A stretch of 33,062 bases of DNA from Chloroflexota bacterium (GTDB taxonomy: Bacteria; Chloroflexota; UBA6077): NCBI GenBank assembly GCA_021806765.1, contig JAJZQR010000020.1:1-33062 (forward strand), in the 5' to 3' direction. The position numbers were made by a program, and so were the translations under genes. The notes beneath the pieces were generated by a model. It was not told where the DNA came from. It saw nothing but the letters and a program-made list of their open reading frames with translations, and ran no database searches. The number at the start of each line of letters is the position of its first letter. Position 1 is the first letter of the stretch. Shown here piece by piece: positions 1 to 6,459 of this stretch.

Positions 1-622
1 CGATGGGCTTTCCCTCCGCCTCGGCCTGCCAGTAATGGAATCGACCGCCCTTCTGGATCTGCCAGTGCATGCCGGTGGTGCGCCGGTCGTAGACGTGCAT
101 CCGGTAGATCCCCAGGTTGCGGCGGCCGGTGATCGGGTGGGTGGTCATCACCAGGGGGAAGGTGAAGAACCGGCCTCCGTCCTGGGGCCAGCACTTCAGG
201 ATCGGCAGGCGGTCCAGATCGGGCTCTTCCGACAGTTCCTGGCTGAGGGCGGAGCCTCGACTCCGGCTGACCCGCATGGCCAGCAGCTCTCGCAGGGTGG
301 AGCGCTGGGACCAGATCGCCCCTATGGTGGGGGGGTTGAGGCTCTCCACCAGCTTCACCAGCTTCTCGCCGATCTCGCCGGGGTGCCGCCCCAGGGCCAG
401 CTCGATCCGACGCTCCGAGCCGAAGAGGTTGATGGCCAGAGGGAAGTCGGAGCCCTTCACCCGCTCGAACAGCAGGGCAGGCCCCTTCTCCTTGACCACC
501 CGGGTGGCGATCTCGGTGATCTCTAGCTCCGGGTCCACCTCAACCTGGACCCGTTTCAGTTCCCCCTGGCGCTCTAAGTAGAGGAGAAAGCCCTGCAGGT
601 CGGAAAAGGAGCTATCAGCCAT
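1..622 (-). CDS. ubiD: UbiD-family prenylated-FMN decarboxylase, N-terminal part (runs off the window)
   Basis: Reading the complement from ATG at 622 gives 207 residues with no stop before the window edge; family members are usually about 450-500 residues, so the C-terminal half lies outside. The start MADSSFSDLQGFLLYLERQ, followed by GELKRV, VDPELEITEIATRV and GPALLFERVKGSDFPLAINL, is the typical UbiD N-terminus. NLGIYRMHVYDRRTTGMHW near residues 175-193 matches the conserved core before the prFMN site. UbiD enzymes reversibly decarboxylate aromatic or unsaturated acids using prenylated FMN made by UbiX; no ubiX is in the window. Its ATG overlaps the TGA stop of the upstream tetR gene by one base (TGATG), so the two are probably translationally coupled and under the same repressor. 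The substrate is unknown: polyprenyl-hydroxybenzoate, menaquinone precursor or another arylic acid are all possible. Confidence 0.9.
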   Translation of the reverse strand, partial: MADSSFSDLQGFLLYLERQGELKRVQVEVDPELEITEIATRVVKEKGPALLFERVKGSDFPLAINLFGSERRIELALGRHPGEIGEKLVKLVESLNPPTIGAIWSQRSTLRELLAMRVSRSRGSALSQELSEEPDLDRLPILKCWPQDGGRFFTFPLVMTTHPITGRRNLGIYRMHVYDRRTTGMHWQIQKGGRFHYWQAEAEGKPI

Positions 623-670
623 CAGCGGTCAGCCTCCAGGTTGGGGGTCAGGGGTCGGGGGTCAGGGGCC
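611..670. repeat. Heptamer repeat array (TCAGNNN type) at the tetR/ubiD junction
   Basis: Seven-base periodicity is visible: GCTATCA (611), GCCATCA (618), GCGGTCA (625), a degenerate GCCTCCA (632), then GGTCAGG (646), GGTCGGG (653) and GGTCAGG (660). The array encodes the last residues of TetR and the first codons of UbiD, including both the stop and the start codon. Two other arrays with the same TCAG core and 7-bp period lie near 8385-8440 and 26645-26704. Confidence 0.7.
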
Positions 671-1308
671 GGCAGCACGGGGTAGCCGACGGAGCGCAGC
701 AAGAGGGCCCGCAGGGAGGGGAGCCAGCGCTCCAGGGGATCCGCGCTCTCGGCGTACAGCCAGCGGGTGACCACCTCGTTGATGGCGCCTAACCAGACCC
801 GGGCGGCGGTCTCGGTGTCCTGGGGCGGGATGGAACCGTCGGCTACAGCCCGGTCCAGGTGGCGCTTGATGGCCTCGGTAAGGCGTGCCCGGAGGGCGAA
901 CAGCTTGGGATCGAAGCCCCGGCCCAGACCCACCACCTCGATCAGCAGGATCCTGGCGAAGCTGCGATGGGAGGCGAAGGCCTCCAGGACGGTGCGCAAC
1001 GCCACCTCCACCTTGGCGATCCCGCCCTTCTCCGAGGCGATGGCGGAGTCCATCCGATCGATCAACTGGTTGGCCAGGAACTCCACCAGGGAGAGGAATA
1101 TCGCCTGCTTGTTGGGGAAGTGGAAGTAGACGGCCCCCTTGGAGGTGCCGGAAACCCGAACGATGTCGTCGACGGCGGTGTCGTGGTAGCCCCTGTCGGC
1201 AAAGACCTGGACGGCCGCCTCCAGGATCCGCCGCCGGGTGGACTGCCGGCGCTCGGCCTGCCGGTCGCCGCTCTTGACCTCCTCTTCCTGCCCCCAGTCG
1301 ATGGTCAT
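622..1308 (-). CDS. TetR/AcrR-family transcriptional regulator
   Basis: This 228-residue protein has an N-terminal TetR helix-turn-helix at about residues 20-68 (RRRILEAAVQVFADRGYHD, then VDDIVRVSGTSKGAVYFHF, then NKQAIF) and a helical ligand domain, the usual TetR size and order. The frame is open further upstream to 1395, but ATG at 1308 is chosen because GGGGAGG lies just before it and the upstream extension crosses the operator and promoter. The last residues (APDPRPLTPNLEADR) are encoded by a heptamer repeat array rather than by family-conserved sequence. It is first in a tetR-ubiD operon and divergent from the ammonia-lyase gene. A palindromic operator just downstream of its predicted start site suggests autorepression and control of both directions. 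The ligand is unknown, perhaps an aromatic or unsaturated acid. Confidence 0.92.
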   Translation of the reverse strand: MTIDWGQEEEVKSGDRQAERRQSTRRRILEAAVQVFADRGYHDTAVDDIVRVSGTSKGAVYFHFPNKQAIFLSLVEFLANQLIDRMDSAIASEKGGIAKVEVALRTVLEAFASHRSFARILLIEVVGLGRGFDPKLFALRARLTEAIKRHLDRAVADGSIPPQDTETAARVWLGAINEVVTRWLYAESADPLERWLPSLRALLLRSVGYPVLPAPDPRPLTPNLEADR

Positions 1309-1336
1309 GGCCCCTCCCCGGTTACCCCACAACAGA

Positions 1337-1358
1337 AAACCGACCGACGCGTCGGTTT
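1337..1358. promoter_or_regulatory. TetR-type operator palindrome
   Basis: AAACCGAC (1337-1344) and GTCGGTTT (1351-1358) form an inverted repeat with a 6-bp spacer. In overlapping phase, ACCGACGCGTCGGT (1343-1356) is a perfect 14-bp palindrome. Such GACCGGTC-like palindromes are typical of TetR-family operators. The site lies between the divergent tetR and ammonia-lyase genes, just downstream of the predicted tetR start site and over the probable -35 region of the ammonia-lyase gene, so one bound dimer pair could block both. Confidence 0.75.
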
Positions 1359-1375
1359 GTTTTTCTTCCCCCGGC

Positions 1376-1405
1376 ATTATATCTGGGGCCGGCAACGGCG
1401 TGCAA
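1376..1405 (-). promoter_or_regulatory. Predicted sigma-70 promoter of tetR-ubiD
   Basis: On the complement, a perfect -10 box TATAAT (1376-1381) has a weak -35 match TTGCAC (1400-1405) with an 18-bp spacer. The start site would be near 1369, directly upstream of the operator palindrome. A weaker plus-strand pair for the ammonia-lyase gene, TTGTTT near 1357 and TATATC at 1378-1383, overlaps the same stretch. Confidence 0.55.
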
Positions 1406-1427
1406 TAATAGGGGGAGGAGGTGGGTC

Positions 1428-2942
1428 ATGGATATCGTCGCCAACGGAGAGAGCCTCACCATAGAACAGGTCGCAGCGGTAGCCCGCGACGGGGCGCAGG
1501 TCCGGACGGAGCTTCCGCCCCGCTTCCATGCCTCCCGGGAGCTGGTCCTGGCCAAGGTCGGCGGCCCCGACCCGGTCTACGGCATCAACACCGGCTTCGG
1601 CCAGCTGGCCACCATCCGCATCCCCCGGGAACAGGTGGCGGAACTGCAGCGCAACCTGATCATGAGTCACTCCGCCGGGGTCGGCGAACCCGTCCCCACC
1701 GAGGTGTGCCGCGCCATGCTGCTACTGCGGCTGAACGCCCTGGCCAAGGGGTACTCCGGCGTGAGGGAAGAGCTGGTGGCCCTGCTGGCGGAGATGCTGA
1801 ACCGGGGCGTGCATCCCCGGATCCCCAGCCGGGGGTCGGTGGGGGCCAGCGGCGACCTGGCCCCCCTGGCCCATCTGGCCCTGGTGGTCATCGGCCAGGG
1901 CCAGGCCGAGCATCGCGGTGAACTGCTACCAGGGGACGAAGCGTTAGCCCGGGCGGGGTTGGCACCCCTCCAACTTGAGGCCAAGGAGGGGCTGGCCCTC
2001 ATCAACGGGACCCAGTTCATGACGGCCTACGGGACCCTGGCCCTCCACGACGCCGGGAGACTGGTGGAGACCGCCGAGATCGCCTCCGCCCTCAGCATCG
2101 AGGCCTTCAAAGGTTCCATGCGCCCCTCGGACCCGCGACTCCAGGCGGTCCGGCCCCACCCGGGCCAGATCGCCGCGGCAGCTCACCTCCACCAGCTGCT
2201 GGAGGGGAGTACCATCGTGGAGTCCCACCAGCACGACTGCCCTCGGGTGCAGGACCCCTACTCCCTCCGCTGCACCCCTCAGGTTTTCGGGGCGGTCCGG
2301 GAGGGGCTCGCTTTCGCCCGCCAGATGATAGAGCGGGAGATCAACTCCGCCACCGACAATCCCCTCTGCTTCCCCGAAGACGGGGAGGTGATCTCCGGAG
2401 GCAACTTCCACGGCCAGCCGGTGGCCCTGGCCCTGGACGTTGCCAAGCTGGTGCTAACCCAGCTTGGCAACTTCTCGGACCGGCGCAGCTACCGGCTCCT
2501 CAGCACCGAGTTCAGCGGGTTGCACCCCTTCCTGGCCAAGAACCCCGGGCTGAACTCCGGCTACATGGTGGCCCAGTACACCGGTGCGGCCCTCTGCGCC
2601 GAGAACCAGACCCTGGCCGTCCCCTCTTCCCTCCACTCCATCCCCACCTCCGCCGGCATGGAGGACTTCAACTCCATGGGGGCCACGTCGGCCGTCCACC
2701 TGCGGACCGTGGTGGAGAACGTCCAGCGGATCGTAGCGGTGGAGCTGTTGTGCGCCGTCCAGGGAGTGGAGGAACGACGCCCCCTGCGGACCACCCCTGC
2801 GCTGGAGTCCGCCATCGCCTGCGTCCGTGCCGTGGCCCCCTCGCTGGAATCGGACCGCCCCTTGTCGGGCGAGATCGAGCGGGTAGCGGGCCTTATCCAG
2901 AAGGGCATCCTCCTGGAAGCGGTGTCCAAGGCGCTGGACTAG
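1428..2942 (+). CDS. hutH: Histidine ammonia-lyase (MIO-dependent aromatic amino acid lyase)
   Basis: The 504-residue protein has the full family length. The self-cyclising Ala-Ser-Gly triad that forms the MIO electrophile is at residues 140-142 (SVGASGDLAPLAHL), and the catalytic Tyr loop is YGINTGFGQL at 51-60. His81 in MSHSAGVGEP is the position that favours histidine over tyrosine or phenylalanine in this family, and a Glu-Asp pair in GMEDFNSMG matches the Glu used by histidine lyases, so histidine to urocanate plus ammonia is the best call. The usual QEDHVSM motif reads MEDFNSM here, which leaves room for another substrate. GGGGGAGGAGG precedes the ATG. No other hut genes are in the window; the neighbours are TetR and a UbiD decarboxylase. 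Confidence 0.9.
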   Translation: MDIVANGESLTIEQVAAVARDGAQVRTELPPRFHASRELVLAKVGGPDPVYGINTGFGQLATIRIPREQVAELQRNLIMSHSAGVGEPVPTEVCRAMLLLRLNALAKGYSGVREELVALLAEMLNRGVHPRIPSRGSVGASGDLAPLAHLALVVIGQGQAEHRGELLPGDEALARAGLAPLQLEAKEGLALINGTQFMTAYGTLALHDAGRLVETAEIASALSIEAFKGSMRPSDPRLQAVRPHPGQIAAAAHLHQLLEGSTIVESHQHDCPRVQDPYSLRCTPQVFGAVREGLAFARQMIEREINSATDNPLCFPEDGEVISGGNFHGQPVALALDVAKLVLTQLGNFSDRRSYRLLSTEFSGLHPFLAKNPGLNSGYMVAQYTGAALCAENQTLAVPSSLHSIPTSAGMEDFNSMGATSAVHLRTVVENVQRIVAVELLCAVQGVEERRPLRTTPALESAIACVRAVAPSLESDRPLSGEIERVAGLIQKGILLEAVSKALD

Positions 2943-3029
2943 GCAGAGTGGTGCATTAGTACTTTTGGGCTATTTACTTGAAGTTGCTTCAGCTTAAACT
3001 GACGCTCGGCGGATCTGTACGCCCGAGTT

Positions 3030-3135
3030 CTCTCATCGAAAAGAGCAAACCCATCGAGAGGTGGGGACGCAAAGCCAATGGGTCCGTACCGGCCGTATCG
3101 GCGCGAGGAGGATTGCCAGGTTGCCGCAAGGAGAG
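3030..3135 (+). ncRNA. GEMM-I cyclic-dinucleotide riboswitch, A20 (GEMM-Ib-like) variant
   Basis: The stretch matches the GEMM-I aptamer part by part. AGAGCAAACC (3042-3051) is followed by a 6-bp hairpin capped by a GNRA tetraloop GAGA (3056-3059), then the near-invariant GACGCAAAGCC (3066-3076), then GGGTCC and a second hairpin (GCCG/CGGC, 3092-3102). It ends with TTGCCAGGTTGCCG (3113-3126), which matches the conserved 3' segment. CTCTC (3030-3034) can close with GAGAG (3131-3135). Aligning to the Vc2 aptamer, the base equivalent to G20 is A3044. A at this position is the hallmark of GEMM-Ib RNAs that sense 3',3'-cGAMP, although A20 aptamers can also bind c-di-GMP. The downstream gene starts about 100 nt later. 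Confidence 0.85.
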
Positions 3136-3234
3136 CTGCGCCCAGCAGTTCCTGGGTAGGTGTGCCCTTCACGGCGACAGGCACGGTCACCTGGTGAGCG
3201 CCCCAACCCTCGGCAAGCCGCGGGGAGGTGTACC
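3136..3234 (+). promoter_or_regulatory. Probable expression platform of the riboswitch
   Basis: Between aptamer and start codon, two mutually exclusive hairpins can form: AGCTGC/GCAGTT around 3134-3150 and CCCAG/CTGGG at 3141-3145 and 3152-3156. CCCC at 3201-3204 can pair with GGGG at 3222-3225 inside the ribosome binding site GGGGAGGTG. No T-run follows a strong stem, so control of translation by hiding the binding site is more likely than transcription termination. This is inference from pairing by eye. Confidence 0.4.
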
Positions 3235-3444
3235 ATGCGCAAGGCTACTTATACCCTTATGGTGACGTTGGCACTGGCGGCCATGTTCGTTCTGTCGACG
3301 GCGGTGGCCATGGCTGGTTGGGGCTACGACGATTGCCCGCCGGCCTCCCACAAGGCCCAACCTGCTCAGGCAGCCCTCGACAACTGGAGCAACGTGTACC
3401 CGACGCCCAATTCCCACGCTATCGACAACCCCGGCAACAAGTAG
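3235..3444 (+). CDS. Small secreted protein under riboswitch control
   Basis: This is a 69-residue product starting at ATG 3235 behind GGGGAGGTG. Residues 1-27 are a clear Sec signal peptide: basic MRKATYT, a hydrophobic core LMVTLALAAMFVLST, and an AMA cleavage site. The mature peptide would be about 42 residues, rich in Asn, Pro and Ala, beginning GWGYDDCPP and carrying a single Cys near its N-terminus. I do not recognise a family. Its position directly behind a cyclic-dinucleotide riboswitch suggests a cell-surface or matrix role, as with many GEMM-controlled genes, but no function can be read from the sequence. The frame is open upstream to 3160, but that extension lies in the riboswitch leader and has no ribosome binding site. 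Confidence 0.75.
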   Translation: MRKATYTLMVTLALAAMFVLSTAVAMAGWGYDDCPPASHKAQPAQAALDNWSNVYPTPNSHAIDNPGNK

Positions 3445-3544
3445 AGACTATCTCCCGGAACGTTGCCGCGAGCTTCAGGTGGCCCGAGGTAGGGATCGGC
3501 GGAAGCCGAATCCTGGCAGGGTTCTTATGGCAAGTCGCATGATC

Positions 3545-3595
3545 GGCAGCCTCCAGCCGGCAGAGATGCCAGCGGCTGGAGGTTGCCTGTTTGCG
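3545..3595 (+). terminator. Strong terminator-like hairpin after the secreted peptide gene
   Basis: GGCAGCCTCCAGCC (3545-3558) and GGCTGGAGGTTGCC (3574-3587) form a 14-bp stem with one G-T pair and a 15-nt loop, followed by TGTTTGCG. The T-tract is short, so termination may be partial. It separates the riboswitch/peptide unit from the HD-GYP gene, whose start codon is 45 bases downstream. A smaller hairpin (CGGC-GGAA-GCCG) lies near 3500. Confidence 0.65.
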
Positions 3596-3631
3596 CTAAT
3601 CTGAGGAAGCTCTGGAGCAGAAGACGAGCAG

Positions 3632-4933
3632 ATGAGACGCTTCTCGCGCCCCATCCAGATCTACATCCTACTGGTGATCCTGGGTGGAAGCGAGGTCCTG
3701 CTCCTGACTTCGCCCCACCAGATCGGCAACTCGGAGTTGGCCATCCTCCTCACCCTGGCGGTAGGGGGAGTCCTCGCCGGCATGCACCCGCTGCCTCTAG
3801 TGGGTCGCCACGCCACCATCGACCTGACCGGCGGGATCCTGCTGATGGCCGTCCTCCTCGCCAGCCCATCGGTCGCCTGCCTGTTAGCGGCCGTGGTATC
3901 CATCGTCTCGGGACTGGCCTTGCGGCGCCGCTTCTGGAACGTCCTCTTCAACGCCAGCGCAGAGGTGCTGGGCACAGGTCTGGCTGGGGCCCTCTACCAT
4001 GGTGTGGCCGATCCCGCATCCCTTCCCTTCGACAGCTGGATCAACACCGGCGCTCTCTTTCTTGCCGCCAGCAGCTACTGGCTGGCCGAGAGCGCCGTGG
4101 TAACGGTTCTGGTAGCTGCCCGGAACAGAGAACCCTTCCTGCAAACCTACGTCAAAAACTGGCACGAGGTGTACATCCAGTGCACCTTGCTGGCGCTCCT
4201 GGCAGTGCTGGGAACCGCCGCCTGGCACCAGGGACCAGTCTACGCCTTCCTTCTGCTGGTGCCGGCAGTGGCCATCTATCAGCTTCTCAGCATCACCAAG
4301 CTGAAGCAGGAACAGGCAATCCACGCCATCGAGATCATCGCAGAGGTGCTGGACCGCCGAAACCCCTTCACCTTCCAGCACTCTCACCGGGTCGCGGAGC
4401 ACTGTGTCAGGATCGCCCGACATCTCGGTCTGCGCCACAACGACGTCGAGGTGTTGCGCCGAGCGGCGCTCATCCACGACATCGGAAAGCTGGGGTTGGG
4501 CGAACCTGTAGAGGAGATGCCGACCAATAAGGGGGTACTGACTGACTACCAGTTCTACAGCCTGAAGCAGCACGCGCAACTGGGAGCCATGATGGCCCGG
4601 GAGATCCCTGCCTTCGAGGGGGCCGAGGAGCCGATCCGGTACCACCACGACTGGTACGACGGCAGCCGCGTGTCCAAGGATCACGCCGGGGAGGAGATCC
4701 CCCTGGGAGCCCGAATCCTCGCCGTGGCGGACACCTATGACAACCTCTGCATGGCCAACGGCGAGGCCAACCTGGCTTACGACCCCAAGGCCGTGGAGCA
4801 ACTCCGCACCATGGGAGGAAGGCGCTTGGACCCGGACCTCCTGGCTCGGTTCCTCGAACTCCTCCAGTCGGGGGAGGCGGCCCAGCCGCTCTTCCTACAA
4901 CAGGCCGGTCCCTCCATGCCCCTTGCCACCTGA
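3632..4933 (+). CDS. Membrane-anchored HD-GYP-like cyclic-dinucleotide phosphodiesterase
   Basis: The 433-residue protein has an N-terminal region of about six hydrophobic segments (roughly residues 9-27, 34-52, 63-95, 137-163, 182-197, 202-220) followed by a cytosolic HD domain. Metal-site residues visible are HSHRV (250-254), the HD pair H282-D283 with K286 in LIHDIGKLG, H314, H338-H339-D340 and D367 in VADTYD. The motif after HHxxxDG, normally GYP, reads SRVSKD, so the third signature is degenerate while the metal ligands remain. HD-GYP enzymes hydrolyse c-di-GMP, and some (the V-cGAPs of Vibrio) hydrolyse 3',3'-cGAMP. It follows the riboswitch and secreted peptide in the same direction. 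The N-terminal membrane region may sense a signal. No strong Shine-Dalgarno was seen, so the start is less certain. Confidence 0.85.
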   Translation: MRRFSRPIQIYILLVILGGSEVLLLTSPHQIGNSELAILLTLAVGGVLAGMHPLPLVGRHATIDLTGGILLMAVLLASPSVACLLAAVVSIVSGLALRRRFWNVLFNASAEVLGTGLAGALYHGVADPASLPFDSWINTGALFLAASSYWLAESAVVTVLVAARNREPFLQTYVKNWHEVYIQCTLLALLAVLGTAAWHQGPVYAFLLLVPAVAIYQLLSITKLKQEQAIHAIEIIAEVLDRRNPFTFQHSHRVAEHCVRIARHLGLRHNDVEVLRRAALIHDIGKLGLGEPVEEMPTNKGVLTDYQFYSLKQHAQLGAMMAREIPAFEGAEEPIRYHHDWYDGSRVSKDHAGEEIPLGARILAVADTYDNLCMANGEANLAYDPKAVEQLRTMGGRRLDPDLLARFLELLQSGEAAQPLFLQQAGPSMPLAT

Positions 4934-5032
4934 GATAGGGCGGCCGGCCGCAACGCTGCGCTCGCTCGCGTCACGCTCCCGGCCCGAGGCTCCGTCAGCC
5001 AGGGTCGAACCCCCGCCGGATTCCCCCAGCCA

Positions 5033-5737
5033 TTATAGCCCGAGATACGCTTCCTTCACATACTGATTGTCCCGAAGCTGGGCGGTGGTACCCTGGACCG
5101 TTATCCTCCCGGTCTCCAGGACGTAGCCCCGATGGGCCACCGAGAAGGCCTGGGCAAGGTTCTGCTCCACCAGCAGGATCGCAACCCCCGTCTGGCCGAT
5201 CTCGACGATCTTCTGGAAAACCGTCTCCACCACTACCGGCGCCAGCCCCAGGGAGGGCTCGTCCAGCATCAGCAGCCGCGGCTTCAGCATCAGGGCCCGA
5301 CCGATGGCCAGCATCTGCTGCTCGCCACCCGAGAGGGTTCGAGCCTCCTGCTTCTGCCGCTCGTGCAGTCTCGGAAAGAGGCCGAACACGATGTCGAGGC
5401 TCTTCTGTCGATCGGCCTTAGTCCGCTGCGAGAAAGCACCCACCAGCAGGTTCTCCAGAACGTTCAGGGTCTGGAACACCCCGCGCCCCTGGGGCACATG
5501 GGCGATCCCCAGATCGGGCAGACGGTGGGCAGGGAGGCTCAACAGATCCCGCCCGTCGAAGAGGATCCGACCCGAGACCGGCCTCAGGAGACCGGAGATG
5601 GTCCAGAGGGTCGTGGTCTTGCCCGCCCCGTTGGCCCCGAGGAGCGCAACGATCTCGGCCTCGCCCACCTGGAGGGAGAGGTCGTGCAGCACCTGCACGT
5701 CGCCGTAACCCGCGTTGACCCCCGCGACTTCAAGCAT
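5033..5737 (-). CDS. livF: Branched-chain amino acid ABC transporter ATP-binding protein LivF
   Basis: This 234-residue ABC ATPase has Walker A GANGAGKTT (34-42), Q-loop region HVPQGRGVF, signature LSGGEQQML, Walker B LLMLDEPSLGLAP and switch histidine region LLVEQN. VPQGRGVFQTLNVLENL and EAYLGL at the C-terminus are characteristic of LivF. It energises the LivHM permease at the inner face of the membrane for Leu/Ile/Val or related amino acids, together with LivG. It is the last gene of the operon and overlaps livG by 8 bases, which implies coupled translation. Its stop faces the stop of the HD-GYP gene about 100 bases away. Confidence 0.95.
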   Translation of the reverse strand: MLEVAGVNAGYGDVQVLHDLSLQVGEAEIVALLGANGAGKTTTLWTISGLLRPVSGRILFDGRDLLSLPAHRLPDLGIAHVPQGRGVFQTLNVLENLLVGAFSQRTKADRQKSLDIVFGLFPRLHERQKQEARTLSGGEQQMLAIGRALMLKPRLLMLDEPSLGLAPVVVETVFQKIVEIGQTGVAILLVEQNLAQAFSVAHRGYVLETGRITVQGTTAQLRDNQYVKEAYLGL

Positions 5738-6455
5738 GCCGGTACCCCCGCCCGAGATAGGCCTCGATCACCTTCTGGTCGGCCGCCACCTCGGCAGGCG
5801 TCCCCTCCGCTATCTTCTCCCCGTGGTCCAGCACCACGATCCGGTCGGAGACGTTCATGGTTGCTCGCATCACATGCTCGATCACCAGCATGGTCAGCCC
5901 CTTCTCCCTCAACCGCCGCAGGGTGCCCAGGGACTCGTCGATCTCCCGGGGGTTTAGCCCCGCCATCACCTCGTCCAGCATGAGCAGCTTCGGCTGCGAG
6001 GCCAGGGCCCGGGCCAGTTCCAGCCGCTTTCGGTTCTGGACCGTGAGGCTCCTGGCTGGCACTCGAGCGAAGGGGGTTAGGCCCACCGTCTCCAACGACT
6101 CCTCAGCCATCGTCCTCGCCTGGATGGGGTCATCGGTCCGGAGGAAGGCTCCGATCATCACGTTATCCAGGGTGGGTATCTCCAGGAAGGGCTTGGACGA
6201 CTGGAAGGTGCGGACCACCCCGAGGCATGCCACCTGGTTGGGCTTCAAGCCCACCAGATTGTGTCCTCTCAGCATCACCCGGCCAAGGTCGGCCCGGTAG
6301 TAGTTGGTGATCAGGTTCACCAGGGTGCTCTTGCCGGCGCCGTTAGGCCCGATCAGCCCCAGGATCTCCCCCTGCTGAATCTGGAAACTGACGTTGTTCA
6401 CAGCCGTCAGGCCGCCGAACCGTTTGGTGACACCCTCGATGCTCAGCAACACCAC
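5730..6455 (-). CDS. livG: Branched-chain amino acid ABC transporter ATP-binding protein LivG
   Basis: The 241-residue ABC ATPase has Walker A GPNGAGKST (36-44), Walker B LLMLDEVMAGLNP and the LivG-type C-terminal segment IAEGTPAEVAADQKVIEAYL. RTFQSSKPF is the expected Q-loop region. The ABC signature is unusual: SLTVQNRKRLELARAL replaces the common LPYGQQRRLEIARAL form and lacks the Ser-Gly-Gly of ordinary ABC proteins. Divergent signatures are common among LivG proteins. It works as a heterodimer with LivF. It lies 4 bases after livM and overlaps livF. Confidence 0.95.
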   Translation of the reverse strand: MVLLSIEGVTKRFGGLTAVNNVSFQIQQGEILGLIGPNGAGKSTLVNLITNYYRADLGRVMLRGHNLVGLKPNQVACLGVVRTFQSSKPFLEIPTLDNVMIGAFLRTDDPIQARTMAEESLETVGLTPFARVPARSLTVQNRKRLELARALASQPKLLMLDEVMAGLNPREIDESLGTLRRLREKGLTMLVIEHVMRATMNVSDRIVVLDHGEKIAEGTPAEVAADQKVIEAYLGRGYRHA

Positions 6456-6459
6456 GCCT

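Noticed and set aside
2978..3265. Open frames of 70-95 codons across the riboswitch
   Set aside because: The region is explained by the conserved RNA; the frames have no ribosome binding sites and no motif.
3445..3545. A second riboswitch in the tail after the secreted peptide
   Set aside because: A small hairpin is present, but none of the conserved GEMM or other aptamer cores I know can be matched.
4940..4951. 12-bp palindrome GCGGCCGGCCGC between two convergent genes
   Set aside because: It has no loop or T-tract and consists of GC only; chance is likely in this composition.
5002..5012. T-arm-like GGGTCGAACCC suggesting a tRNA end
   Set aside because: The loop is too short for a T-loop, and no acceptor, anticodon or D arm can be formed upstream.
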